IMG/VR virus record: IMGVR_UViG_3300025030_001475
Coordinates: 1 to 59,469 of that record
Direction: 5' to 3' (one strand)
DNA from: a virus
DNA length: 59,469 bases
The notes below the pieces were generated by a model. The model did no database searches, was not told where the DNA came from, and saw only the letters and a list, made by a program, of their open reading frames with translations. Below are positions 30,601 through 36,077 of the stretch, one piece after another; the stretch's first letter is position 1, and every line of letters begins with the position of its first letter. The position numbers were made by a program, and so were the translations under genes.

Positions 30601-32964
30601 GGTCGCATCAATAGTTTCCGATGAAGCGCCTTTAAAATATGCTAAATCTAACTTCATAAAGGTACTTAAATCTTTAGCATTGTCTCTTGTTATATTAATA
30701 TCTATATCACTCAACCCCAATGAATATAGGATATTATTTAACGTAGTATTATTAGTAGCAACTTCTTGTATTATTAATTTACTAATATTCTTAATAAATT
30801 TACTTCTTTGTATAATAAACTCGGTACCCTTATCTCCCGAGTTTAGATTTTTAAAAAGTTTCTTATCTATATTGGTGAATGCTCTTGCAGCCCTTCCTTT
30901 AAATACTCTAACTAATTTTTGTGAATCATCAATTTCTGATAACATACCAGAAGTAGATACCATATTAATAGCATCTTGCTCATGTTTAAACCAATCGATC
31001 CTTGGACTAAAATGCGGGACCACCCACGTATAATCTCTTATTAATCTATTAAATTCGGCCCATGCATCAATACTAGACACAAACCTGGCTGAACCATCAG
31101 CCCTTTTAATACTTTGCCAATCAATGATTTTATCAAATTCGTCTTGTGATAATATGGCAGTTCTTATAGAAGTAATCAAACTTTCTTTGTATGGTGCCGT
31201 CCTTAAATCTACTCCCTGTCCACTAATCTTAAATTTCTTAACTATTTCCTCTATAGTAACTGGATCCTTTGGCCGCACATGGAGATTGATCCATTCCTCG
31301 GCACTAGTATTAATTACACTAGGGTCCGCAACAACATTAAATGTTTCACTTGATATGCCATATTTAATTAAAGGATCCGGCTCAACAACATCACCCATAA
31401 TACCTGGTGGTATATCAAGATTTGATGCATTGACAAATTTATTTATCTCTTCTACAGCATCCATTAATATAGGCAATTGTCTTTCATCATCTAGTGATAC
31501 CAAAGAAATATCTTCAATTCCAGTATAAGCCTCTCTACGAGCCTCCCTAGATCTAATTTGTGATCGTAATATAGCATCTTGAACAATATCCCCATTAGAC
31601 TGCTCGCCTGCTCGTATGGCAATGTCATTATAACTAATACCAATGATATCTGGTCTTACATTATGTTTAATAGGTGATAATCTAACATCAACGTCATCCA
31701 AAATATCACTAGCGATTAATCTCTTCTTAATTGACTCGGCCACTACTCCAGCTTGCATATTATCATCAGTATTCATCAATTGAATAAATTTGGGTCTTTT
31801 AGTACTACGCTGATATGATCTAACTATTGCATCACCCATATCTTCACTAGATACATATTGTGATGCTCTACTAATAAATTCTAGATCATTAATATAATAA
31901 TTAGATATATTACTATATCTCGCATCTATATATAATATATCAATATCATTTTTGAAGATTTGCTCTAGTACACCACTATCTTTAACTGGTGGGATATATG
32001 CTATTGTTTTATTGCTAGGCTTGTGTTTTAATAATATGGCAAATGAATGATCATCAACTTTAATACGTTGCATAATAAAATCTTCAACTTCTTGTGTGGC
32101 GTCACCAGACATCAGCCCAACATTGTTGGCTAATTTGAGCGCTTCACCTAATGGTAATAGTTTACCACTACGAAATTGCGTATAGATTAGCCCACTATCT
32201 TTATCCATCCAAACATTTACTCTTGGGTTCTGTTTAATTATTTTAGTGGCTAATCTAGAATAAGCCACATCATTATTTGGCAGAACCAAATCTGTATAAT
32301 TTCTACTAACTATAGTCGCACCTACTTCATCGAGTAATGTATTTAGTTGTCCTATTAAACGGCTACGTTCTTGTTGTATTTTTTGTGGTTCTGATTTTAT
32401 GCCAGCATACGGATTAACACCAACTAACATTTTTGCTGGGGCGGTTATCACTTCATTAATCTGTAAAATCTTTTTATTTACATCTTTGATTTCATTTTGT
32501 AATTTGCTAATCCTGTTAATCTCTTCAACACTCACTACTTGATTAAACCCAGCCTCAACAGAAAAAGCATGCATACTATTATTACCAACGCCAATGGAAA
32601 ATCTTTGTTTACCACTATCAACAAGAATTTGGATACCATATCTATTACCTATACCACTAACACGTAATGCCTCGGTATTTGCACCATTAACAACAGGCTT
32701 CCTAACAATAAGGTCAGCTATTCTTTTATCTGTTGCGTCTATTAACGAATCGGCAGTATACCCGAGCGCGGCACGGTCTAATTGTACTACTCCCTCTTCA
32801 CCAGCTATTGTCTTGTATTCAGAACGCAAATTCTCTAACTTAAGGTCTAGCTCTTGAATACGCTCTTGGGCTTCATCACTCCCGTCATTATTTACGAGTG
32901 CTAAATAGTGATCAGTATATGCCGCAACATACCTTTTTATAAACCCATTATGAGATTCTGCCAC
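15613..32964 (-). CDS. Giant MuF-domain protein (5,783 residues), putative packaged and ejected polyvalent protein
   Basis: One uninterrupted frame of 17,352 bases encodes a protein of roughly 650 kDa. At about residues 5029-5078 it has a MuF head-morphogenesis signature: YFEYTAINDSRTC, then CKYC with THG, and LPRHPNCRCTYRPW. MuF proteins sit inside the capsid at the portal. Nearly 5,000 residues precede this domain and about 700 follow, including a WFNKQPFDIRQMM segment. The N-terminal part mixes folded-looking segments with long coiled coils, for example about residues 2150-2550 and 3640-4240. I recognised no catalytic motif; no DxDGD of a phage RNA polymerase and no HExxH was found. It starts at GTG 32964, with GGAGG upstream and one base shared with the portal stop. 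The size fits the polyvalent-protein class, in which MuF-linked multidomain proteins are thought to enter the host with the DNA. Confidence 0.85.
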   Translation of the reverse strand: MAESHNGFIKRYVAAYTDHYLALVNNDGSDEAQERIQELDLKLENLRSEYKTIAGEEGVVQLDRAALGYTADSLIDATDKRIADLIVRKPVVNGANTEALRVSGIGNRYGIQILVDSGKQRFSIGVGNNSMHAFSVEAGFNQVVSVEEINRISKLQNEIKDVNKKILQINEVITAPAKMLVGVNPYAGIKSEPQKIQQERSRLIGQLNTLLDEVGATIVSRNYTDLVLPNNDVAYSRLATKIIKQNPRVNVWMDKDSGLIYTQFRSGKLLPLGEALKLANNVGLMSGDATQEVEDFIMQRIKVDDHSFAILLKHKPSNKTIAYIPPVKDSGVLEQIFKNDIDILYIDARYSNISNYYINDLEFISRASQYVSSEDMGDAIVRSYQRSTKRPKFIQLMNTDDNMQAGVVAESIKKRLIASDILDDVDVRLSPIKHNVRPDIIGISYNDIAIRAGEQSNGDIVQDAILRSQIRSREARREAYTGIEDISLVSLDDERQLPILMDAVEEINKFVNASNLDIPPGIMGDVVEPDPLIKYGISSETFNVVADPSVINTSAEEWINLHVRPKDPVTIEEIVKKFKISGQGVDLRTAPYKESLITSIRTAILSQDEFDKIIDWQSIKRADGSARFVSSIDAWAEFNRLIRDYTWVVPHFSPRIDWFKHEQDAINMVSTSGMLSEIDDSQKLVRVFKGRAARAFTNIDKKLFKNLNSGDKGTEFIIQRSKFIKNISKLIIQEVATNNTTLNNILYSLGLSDIDINITRDNAKDLSTFMKLDLAYFKGASSETIDATRKKLLYHINYKDSYGGFLDWIKNNSKSVNSAVGSYLKGNTSIKPVEEMLFLESLTNSYILDELRVELEIKFNQLTKIRDVTKLFDRSFEQGISMDRVSSLLTRLNKIDKIKSPEEYAALTKELDNVIKYFGGANNLFKDPPIYYGFDTLIGGRVASILTEIQTLQPPMLYLLHPHGPFSSAEEFGKFEYDIHRIEDLIKEDATNIRDSNKLKQLINDYFKFKVNGFTKELDELENIPGRAKYNQKLDEAVDFVMGGLGYLPTEQRRFVLLDLADVDKLKEEHFNTGASNIFSEVKIRVKDANKKLFESIGHNLVTENKTKSASNALLRKVLDDREVLVMQLSSKVEELSKLETRFAAIASNMPEDQAKDIGKIPDIIEESASALSILNMEQFKRNRLLLKNDIVDIRSKIVKLDIDKFAQFDASNPDLYADDAIGGFSIIRAGKINPDAIGEVSSVLSVLDSRNSEKARLMVVLRKIQELHEKRTSLIDITKKNKINEEIFNVISGEISLSDPHKYMDIILPSIKAEFASDGDVDRHIGMIVDAIAFRLEELDQTINKAEKAIQRLKSYSIRIDIPFKRFMRENIIDDGFRLSTDHIILSMKGEMVSTVEVISPSLITGADGAPGLPFDLMKRFGLLGDRAFLFPDRVGAMAVYKLHIPINATPAQANALITEAEIISHGTKGLDALVVEFPSKMFGGFIPDEKVYPKLYKYYALSDIERKSVIENFNLFGINSKPSIIGSGYHYDISRDGNKIRKYQTIIAKAPVDDIDDISTITKSAIDPDTQLDIYNRIRVIVDDIGTPIQKSIMKSEIDNIGIENLEKITPMISSRVNEEKRRQVGRVVKEGGDKLFEILRSKAPDGRLKGWESAEFPVVVYVDKNNNIRTMNLGFRNINGELDPYTQIILNSGKGFKPHDAKFSIIVESMENRFRIIGAEGVLPKDISFNSMIHTATELISAKTRTQYTTDMTSIDRDIQTSFYEMNKEISRIGLTNQDIEYINEAEGKLKSILTDKIQDAMGSEVIEKMAMEEYQKGIRQLYGGLVGLNREKGIEGINIKWQKYSNIKTKYLGEAGKDIYGYIPETDGIITSATKIGSAFGVSIWFDQSIPVQSISSSYIDLQIKEAYAALTKEPQKATELYAKLDALKTMRSHFVNMDSRTLIFNPSLNAIYNDFMLRQLIDIDLRYARVVDDKTLQDKVLYQIELLRNSIKREEDLASKIRAFGVINERWLWFANDNGKFIGGEELYKLRHKAVLTNIEKETLSKLEQKYGYFVTLTTTKSQLISDIDKMMLPRVDSSNLADWFKLRSNVVNIIAKEWLSNIGSSMARVLPKTTDFWNSINGSPVKFINLFATKDTINGEVENIKKKIIELKAEYNWIIGKSGISELRAEYKNIKEELDGLNRNREQIINKWTHIFSDIATSGDISANTREIIQQLNGGVPFFNPEVVTRMKYVLRIRLDELAKEKTDDANKQIIDINDVLNNFDELNKRNMVGKATSLGVDKLDQEILAARNRLVVIESNIGNIKELPRAERIDAEIIRHTDLLGTLNAELDSVVLKIKQLPSVIADDAQYIYTMKIQPNDQVERLNRILDIKKNEFSKAGGDIAGRVQTEITKLENDITIIRDIISAHEANMKVVEDRLAQNVLQYDDVKVANLAYINEQINKQTISLKDMKEQLDIEMSRPVLLRRNVSKLRNGISIAEINIKKLKDTKVKKDLYDELSKALNDLGVVQSERLYVLANAGKVLMEPKYTRRLIELQEQITALKSKVGELTGQLSVHDPFYTASMLKHDYEVLKKVFSNLVKAVKLPPKQIETIAQNNLVEIYVKKYIQVQFARKFNNAANEVDQFISDIAIGKKVSKDTVANIIAELNTKSINDFIFLNQKYNDEFKKAAELGTDVSLVIQDISKSASKLVSLTAKQKSELRVQFILKDVIDFIESQKVMVPSTKPEELGKLVPMVVDYDPGQIKGPLKDLVENLTVRYADNFDVVSVDRFKLLTLLSRNVDKGILKINITKAETKAHDLRVKLNNIIIERDAAYKVLIRENANEIKDNLKIGNLERKIKSLFRKQTELDMQLTIQEELVLVGKAFSVRSDDIVHLSKVVPFKETVLDFLHLSLAKEMLTKEWEKIDEVDQQFKIVRTTSDARRARIFKDLESDVLYRYLPQNDLGEAILGIVDGVLKSTKDYNVKTSREVATELEKYLRSAGVNINSTFKVAGWNLPRARKTLNKALLINIDSPVFTAALRQVAKKHGIILDEFAFDLSNSLLGMSGISKDHYGRNIVGALRRYMGERTYEFISALATGSIEVPFASLQRGLTQKEAEEYRNLLVREKTLAGVEFDRFNDLKRWSESVRVMPKFEYKDDMLKSYIRTYALDDGRIVIASNQVMYDPNFALIEPRFRILKVLHEKPLGGIEKYLFENYNADRKIYSNLLINPSYDSRGLVAMALRIILKDRFNIVVDAKIVDDPSAIYMQYYDKLNSISLKKLLDQTVEVTHIAKEKMKVNPDEWVKLLNETTGGVQETFLNILRAAGVDDQVLIRSDEWFKIYQKKVTEYGKVHEQVLRIKKRISKYESDIFNRINGPSPQGVQISLNPKSIVDFLTRGTIGEDIKKIAGRYEQKPILEQLLGRNKDRKLFIESLLLRAKTNIRSIGVVDGKEYTIDDIGNVATVLEEKMHGIIDILEKAGIQDSRVPDFRKLKFSEPETISKISKALDLIILNTISNAVSPSYKYKPSLYDDVLEKIAMYERKLVGIPFVSADLKIKPRIGGQPKPPIFIEDWMIRVKLSDGSTIESIKGIQEKLESLNKIYLETKDITEKRLIQVDIDRVGIVSDIIDKLKGLYNQDNVLNAMMVDSGKILRQIELYNVLSSINNDIINTGMSVDKRLARINRLNIAIKKLVGTGPYELGGYIGKLKSKLGTPHINNRIKTADKILKKLRAELNGLAKKDTPSAIRIAERSSYGGFVLHTVDELTDELKSIHSVIDDLTHSLPKLDEVHIFKRMMRPIQEKVTATNQEIIKNIDLVIDELNITIALKNNLVRTSLPNKQKYISGIIIAGIDAFDKKMKRLRGEIEEARKINDQNKVNQLLVDLNDLTERRKVIIEGRGKMFVDKYDILSTSNIDMQLSSAYRALRKAEGNKTETGLILGEIKRLQELLRTPVNIKQIDETESLNKMVALQKKLTIVGKAASPQDWAEYKELIEQLNRIGDAGLHIKMNSRQIAIFDRLGILFEQSKKMSNSEWMNEYKNEYNKLIAELDEVSDIFMGAKYINSTYHNFGLMMQRDMSIEQILHTWYKDAGGILDTEVKIEIDQILRPINDTEMSRIVHQIDKFSVELEKTNDVILQKLYGEKITTLQGRLNEASQRGFRKYQETFYVLNMQLKGGINEKGLRIKGLVAQKMEFIEKIKSLEDRLSKLDILLDAGEIEALNIDLFTARGALSTIETRIINIERALKMRVGKNTEFYTGNIQQFKNIAITLPLTDDELKYINGITTKFSISINEFLPKLWDKFKDNVRLRPSVEHMYALMHANNISAIDAMQAIVDEMSILNSYSIPNGEQMAGDIMARYRIEVGYFDSGDIKIPISMDRDSAVSKLMEAIKDHKKKLDALPAGFVEMSDQQIQSMREYLDRLHIPEVTKAKRDVYNDVLSELVQKGYDSSKPNAEADKVRILKTITADRRNMFLNAEREIKRNIVKNSLGEEVKALMKDIKIQTDLAHIRARIAKYRAEVMLIENMVYYNQSDALTKEVIKLTNAKGLLGAYKRAVDVVEKVGKDIRIPNRVQKISMNVNLVKELANTYERMIYTTNLSGNGVPISELVSKFNEGVDITALTEDRMRILRKISKDIANKVSKETNILLDFKDDNVFKEAYKLMSKDGGIPLYKYIGIADITKDSGGQFVPIINGVIDPTQSLSKLSDISWRDPFKGYISDAPTEVQLLEEYLKASFIYADNITIRDTLGKIVETTMEDKIDRIINVMRERIPNEWQLNALNKAFGAVVATGVITNKIVKEAVVRIDKVQGSINGFMRSLLNGVSEDSIKELYTHAATAKSYYKKGAKFVKYFGGRGDIGSLLRKLAINTAIKQGTTLANTAEMIFGEETRRTLSGIKNIVNAASSGAYLLSARATTDSLNQIAAVAQPLPWDMTGPQFMAMWDKIEREGDNWQNTIFDKRADTVLNRLLGRVNKAGNDMNRKMAQGVMPSLAVGGAVNEVRGAYARAADDLEGMISDAGYTAFNQSAMSNYIDNADQIRYFEYTAINDSRTCKYCRATHGILYKPEEPRPQLPRHPNCRCTYRPWFKSISSAAEELEQVPRKPRVPIGAKFDIGPDDFAGFGDGLSKLIKPIKPDGTISDEDWIMWFNKQPFDIRQMMVGDEHDLANSLGVFGVDAPIDKKALIVSASKNVGKVFAKDMATNSVRQLMFNTFTNSEVYSSLFDIWNSPKKAMTTISSLAWKRLMFGPGGIIKNSVTEAFNRSVNGLIPIDPNEAGPLQALINRVASTKTFNKASFWWNMLGGKFINNKLITKLSGMAEEERAVWGKVAAGDTSEAAIAEAYTKAIGMRNKKVKENSGFLQSEFMRAIDPWFNIGVEGVAPLADMSIVHRTEIFQQLAKDIITLPEDEAIAARLRPIMRNKNHISNSIFNSTSFADDGLYRIQDLVNTTVRDTEKDVLGKKEVLDIYGKLMGTQRSSAKILLTDEAFKGRLLRLPENQRTILLDLLHNPTIKSVVKKFYIDSTTSIASDLEAIRVIEITPQGMRVGIGGWPTREINNITIGPDGMMYNATKEELISMWKKADPRVDISRFVSIDVNIGGRVVETSPTISFDKMSSKKLDDIKKRQAVIKKVSATPDKNIYEYIFTLKDKDVSLKNRGMISNALMRVQGMSPFSLPSKIDELIKTGVLKVGQGNPAGYGEKYVEAINKIEGSIKQVLANMKNELTPGDKVIGRIGEDKVSDIATSVRGNIKDILSPYGEYKFVHVPINQFVGETIDSEAFLSRIRLLAHQMYGV

Positions 32965-35000
32965 TAATCATCCTCCGATAAAAATGCCTCAACTAGCTTA
33001 TGTGACATCATTAGACGAGATTCTGTAACTGGTGCACGCTTTTTGGCCCTACTTGGTCTATTTAATATATCACTCAATACCATCTGTATATTACCAGCCT
33101 CATTATTCTGTCCAGTTGGGGTTGGCATCCCTGGCATAATACCAGCACCAGGCCCAGCGCCAATATCATCTTGAGTAGGAGCCCCAGGCATAGGATTGAC
33201 CCCACCACCCAAGGCTGGATTATTAGCCAAACTAGCCTGTTGCTGCTCCATTTGCTTCATGGCTTCAGCGGTTTCTTGGGCTACTAGCTCTTTCTCCTTC
33301 TCATAATCAAATCCAGCAAGTTTAGCCAATGTACGCTTAGATACTATCTTCATAGCATCAAATGCCTGGAATGCCATTGCCATATCACCAAGATTTTCCG
33401 TATCAATCCTTGGGAAATGAATTTCAACTAAATCTACTGCATCTACTTCCTCACTCATCGTAATTACGACATAATCATTCATCATACCTTCTGCCTTAGC
33501 TGGGTCACCTCCATCAATGGGCATTTCGGGGGTCGGTGGCACACCAGGCATTGGGCGTCTACCGGCTGGCATACTGGTAATGTCATTACCAGGGATTGCC
33601 GCAGCTTCCATCACATTCTTTAAATATTCTTTAACGACCTTTGTAGTCCGCTTATTAACTATCGCCATCGTATTCGTATCGTATAATTCCCCCTCTTGCG
33701 TTAATGCTAACGATGAAATATTAAGTCTCTTTGCGACTTTAAAACTATCAGGTAATTCACCATGCTCAGTTGCTGCCCACACTACTACCCACATAATACC
33801 ATATTTAAGCGCAAACTCCCACAATTCTTGCTGAAATTCCATGGAACGCAAAAATGGGAATTTTGTCCTGCCAGAATTCTGATAGTTAGATTTCCCCCCA
33901 GTATCCCCAAGAATATCCGGTGGTAACATAGACCCAGTAGCAGACATGTTTTTAATTTCCGACAAATCAGATTGAACATCGGACCCCTGTATATTTGGGG
34001 TCATAAAAGCGTACACCATATCATCACCATGGACAACAGTTGTATTTGGCCGTGGCGGTGACTTATGCTTTTTGGCTTCTTCCTGTATTTGTACTTTATT
34101 GGCCCCCTTCATGGTTATATCAAGGAAAAATGTAGACCTTGCTTTATTAATACCAGTACGCATCCTAAGAATATCTTTATATTCACGCAACCATGGTAAA
34201 TGATTTGTAAGTGTGGATAATCCTCTCCTACGATTGGTAAGAAGACTATTTTTAAAATGAAATACAAATACATCAATATTTTTTTCATCCATGCCAGCAA
34301 TTTCAGCATTATCTGGCAATTTTACTTCTTTCTCTAACTGTGGATGCTGAATACAATCAATACTCTTATACCATATATCTTTCATTTCACTATTAATACT
34401 CACACCCTTGGCACCAGTTGCCTTAACATACTGGCGTCTGAAATAAACTGGCACGGCAACATCATCTGGATCAAATAAAATTTCCACAATTTCCTGGGGC
34501 TCAATGTCTCGTAATGTAACCTTACCACTCTGTTTATCAACAAACAGCGCAAAGAATACTTCACCATCAATATTATATCTATTGATATACATAGGGAAAT
34601 GATAAGGTATTTTATTGCGAGTTGATGTCCAAAATTCATCAATCACCTTTTGAATTTCTGGGATCTGCGATGTCACCCTTAGTCCCTTACCAGCCACAAA
34701 TACGGTCTTATAAAAAATCTCGCGAGCAGCAATTGGATTGGTCATTACGGCTGACCAAGCCATCTTACTTAATTCTTTGTGTGTATCAGATGTAAAGTCT
34801 CTTATGGAATCATTGGAAGTGCCAATACTACGCCATCCAACATTCTCCGATTCCAATTCATTTAACATGCTAATCATAGTAGACTCATACAACTCTTTAG
34901 CCGCACCAACTGTGCGTTCTAAATGATCAACTGCTATCTCGGTATCTAATAATGACTCTTCTAGCTTTGTAACCCCAAACATTCTATTAAATATACCCAT
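32964..35000 (-). CDS. Portal protein
   Basis: A 678-residue protein with portal features: an N-terminal helical region, SAVMTNPIAAREIFYKTVFVAGKGLRV, a wing-like segment (YNIDGEVFFALFVDKQSGKV followed by DIEPQEIVEI), the HFKNSLLTNRRRGLSTL stem-entry block, and a C-terminal helical region with a Pro/Gly/Met-rich low-complexity tail. Twelve copies should form the ring through which DNA is packaged and ejected. It is followed directly by the MuF gene and preceded by terminase, the standard order. AGGGG lies before the ATG and the stop is TAG. Confidence 0.85.
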   Translation of the reverse strand: MGIFNRMFGVTKLEESLLDTEIAVDHLERTVGAAKELYESTMISMLNELESENVGWRSIGTSNDSIRDFTSDTHKELSKMAWSAVMTNPIAAREIFYKTVFVAGKGLRVTSQIPEIQKVIDEFWTSTRNKIPYHFPMYINRYNIDGEVFFALFVDKQSGKVTLRDIEPQEIVEILFDPDDVAVPVYFRRQYVKATGAKGVSINSEMKDIWYKSIDCIQHPQLEKEVKLPDNAEIAGMDEKNIDVFVFHFKNSLLTNRRRGLSTLTNHLPWLREYKDILRMRTGINKARSTFFLDITMKGANKVQIQEEAKKHKSPPRPNTTVVHGDDMVYAFMTPNIQGSDVQSDLSEIKNMSATGSMLPPDILGDTGGKSNYQNSGRTKFPFLRSMEFQQELWEFALKYGIMWVVVWAATEHGELPDSFKVAKRLNISSLALTQEGELYDTNTMAIVNKRTTKVVKEYLKNVMEAAAIPGNDITSMPAGRRPMPGVPPTPEMPIDGGDPAKAEGMMNDYVVITMSEEVDAVDLVEIHFPRIDTENLGDMAMAFQAFDAMKIVSKRTLAKLAGFDYEKEKELVAQETAEAMKQMEQQQASLANNPALGGGVNPMPGAPTQDDIGAGPGAGIMPGMPTPTGQNNEAGNIQMVLSDILNRPSRAKKRAPVTESRLMMSHKLVEAFLSEDD

Positions 35001-35011
35001 TTAATTACCCC

Positions 35012-35293
35012 TTAGACCGAAATATGACTATCAATATAGCATTTTCTATGATACTTTTGCGTCTCCCATTGATGATCTGGTGTATGAACATCACGTTGAA
35101 TAACTTTATTACAGTGTTGGCACATTTTAGTATCTGCAACACGTGCAGTATAAATAGCAGCATTCTTACGGCCACGGTTACGACGCATAATCCTTGCGCG
35201 TTTACATCGACGGCCACAATAAACGGCGTTTTCATATACTGGGAAAAATGGCTTACTACAATTCTCATTAGCACAGATACGTTCTTCAGACAT
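35012..35293 (-). CDS. Small zinc-finger protein
   Basis: A 93-residue basic protein with two zinc-binding units. The first, ICANENCSKPFFPVYENAVYC followed by GRRCKRAR, is the C-x4-C...C-x3-C finger often found in phage HNH-associated and DNA-binding proteins. The second has MCQHCNK and later a HxxCY pair. It has no nuclease motif. AAGGAG precedes its ATG, which overlaps the end of the tandem HNH gene by eight bases. It could be a small DNA- or RNA-binding regulator, or a remnant separated from the neighbouring HNH protein, which lacks the N-terminal finger such enzymes usually have. Confidence 0.6.
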   Translation of the reverse strand: MSEERICANENCSKPFFPVYENAVYCGRRCKRARIMRRNRGRKNAAIYTARVADTKMCQHCNKVIQRDVHTPDHQWETQKYHRKCYIDSHISV

Positions 35294-36077
35294 TAGATTT
35301 CTCCTTTTCTTTATTATATCTAATTTCTTTACGTCGAACTACTTCTTTACGTATATTATGATTCCAGCATAGATCCTGAAAACCAGGCGGGTAATTATTT
35401 TCAATAATCCAAAGATACACACTTTTCTTTAGTTTCTTTCTATGTTCCGCACCATCATCATTAATGTGGTCTAAGGTTAGCATATCTAAATCCATAACCA
35501 AACAATCTGGATATGCACATTGAGGATGATCAAATAACGAATAATGAGTTAAAATATCTATTTTAATCTTACGTTTACATTTGTCTTTTAATGCTTTTTT
35601 AAGATTATGATTCCAACACAAATCCTGGAACCCTAATGGGTAATCATTTTCAATAATCCACTCATAAAGATGTCTACCAATTTTCTCTCTGTGTTTATTG
35701 CCCCCACCATTAATATGATCTAATGTAAGCATATCAAGGTCGGTTATACCACATCCTGAGACAGCACATATTGGATACTCACATATAGAATAATGAGCCA
35801 AGACTAAAAGTTTGCGATTTTGCCGTTTTATACGTGATTTTTGCGAACGTGTCTTCTTATTTTTTGTATGTCTTATTCGATCACGTATTTTATTTTTTTC
35901 TTTGTCTCTTATACGTCTATTCTTTTCATATTTTAAAACTTCTTCAATATTTTCTTGCCGTCGCTGTTTACGAATAGCCAATATTTTAATAGCATGTTTG
36001 TGATATGATTTCCTATTCCATTCATTAACTTTGTCTGGGTTCGCTTCTCGCCATTTACGATTTGCTGGTGTTATCAA
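35286..36077 (-). CDS. HNH-like endonuclease with two tandem copies of its nuclease domain
   Basis: The 263-residue protein opens with NRKWREANPDKVNEWNRKSY, a basic helix that in relatives normally follows a zinc finger, here missing. Two copies of one nuclease-like domain follow, about residues 90-160 and 173-244, each with HYS, a CA...C pair, DLDMLTLDHIN, WIIEN-x-YPxGFQDLCWNHN. The TLDHIN and NHN residues match an HNH metal site. The start is a TTG at 36077 that overlaps the large terminase TGA stop; an in-frame stop lies two codons earlier, so the frame cannot extend further upstream. It probably is a homing endonuclease acquired next to the terminase gene. Confidence 0.8.
   Translation of the reverse strand: MITPANRKWREANPDKVNEWNRKSYHKHAIKILAIRKQRRQENIEEVLKYEKNRRIRDKEKNKIRDRIRHTKNKKTRSQKSRIKRQNRKLLVLAHYSICEYPICAVSGCGITDLDMLTLDHINGGGNKHREKIGRHLYEWIIENDYPLGFQDLCWNHNLKKALKDKCKRKIKIDILTHYSLFDHPQCAYPDCLVMDLDMLTLDHINDDGAEHRKKLKKSVYLWIIENNYPPGFQDLCWNHNIRKEVVRRKEIRYNKEKEKSNV
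35346..35807 (-). repeat. Tandem duplication encoding two HNH-like domains
   Basis: The protein segments at residues 91-160 and 174-244 of the HNH gene align at an 83-residue offset with most positions conserved, so this stretch consists of two diverged copies of about 210 bases joined by a short basic linker. The nucleotide copies have drifted, which suggests an old duplication kept by selection in both copies. Confidence 0.75.

Noticed and set aside
15613-32964. Possibility that the giant protein is a virion RNA polymerase
   Set aside because: I looked for the DxDGD-type metal motif of giant phage RNA polymerases and did not find it; the MuF signature gives a better explanation.
35005-35274. 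Minus-strand frame of 89 codons overlapping the zinc-finger gene
   Set aside because: It is an alternative frame of the gene at 35012-35293, which has the ribosome site and clear zinc-finger motifs.
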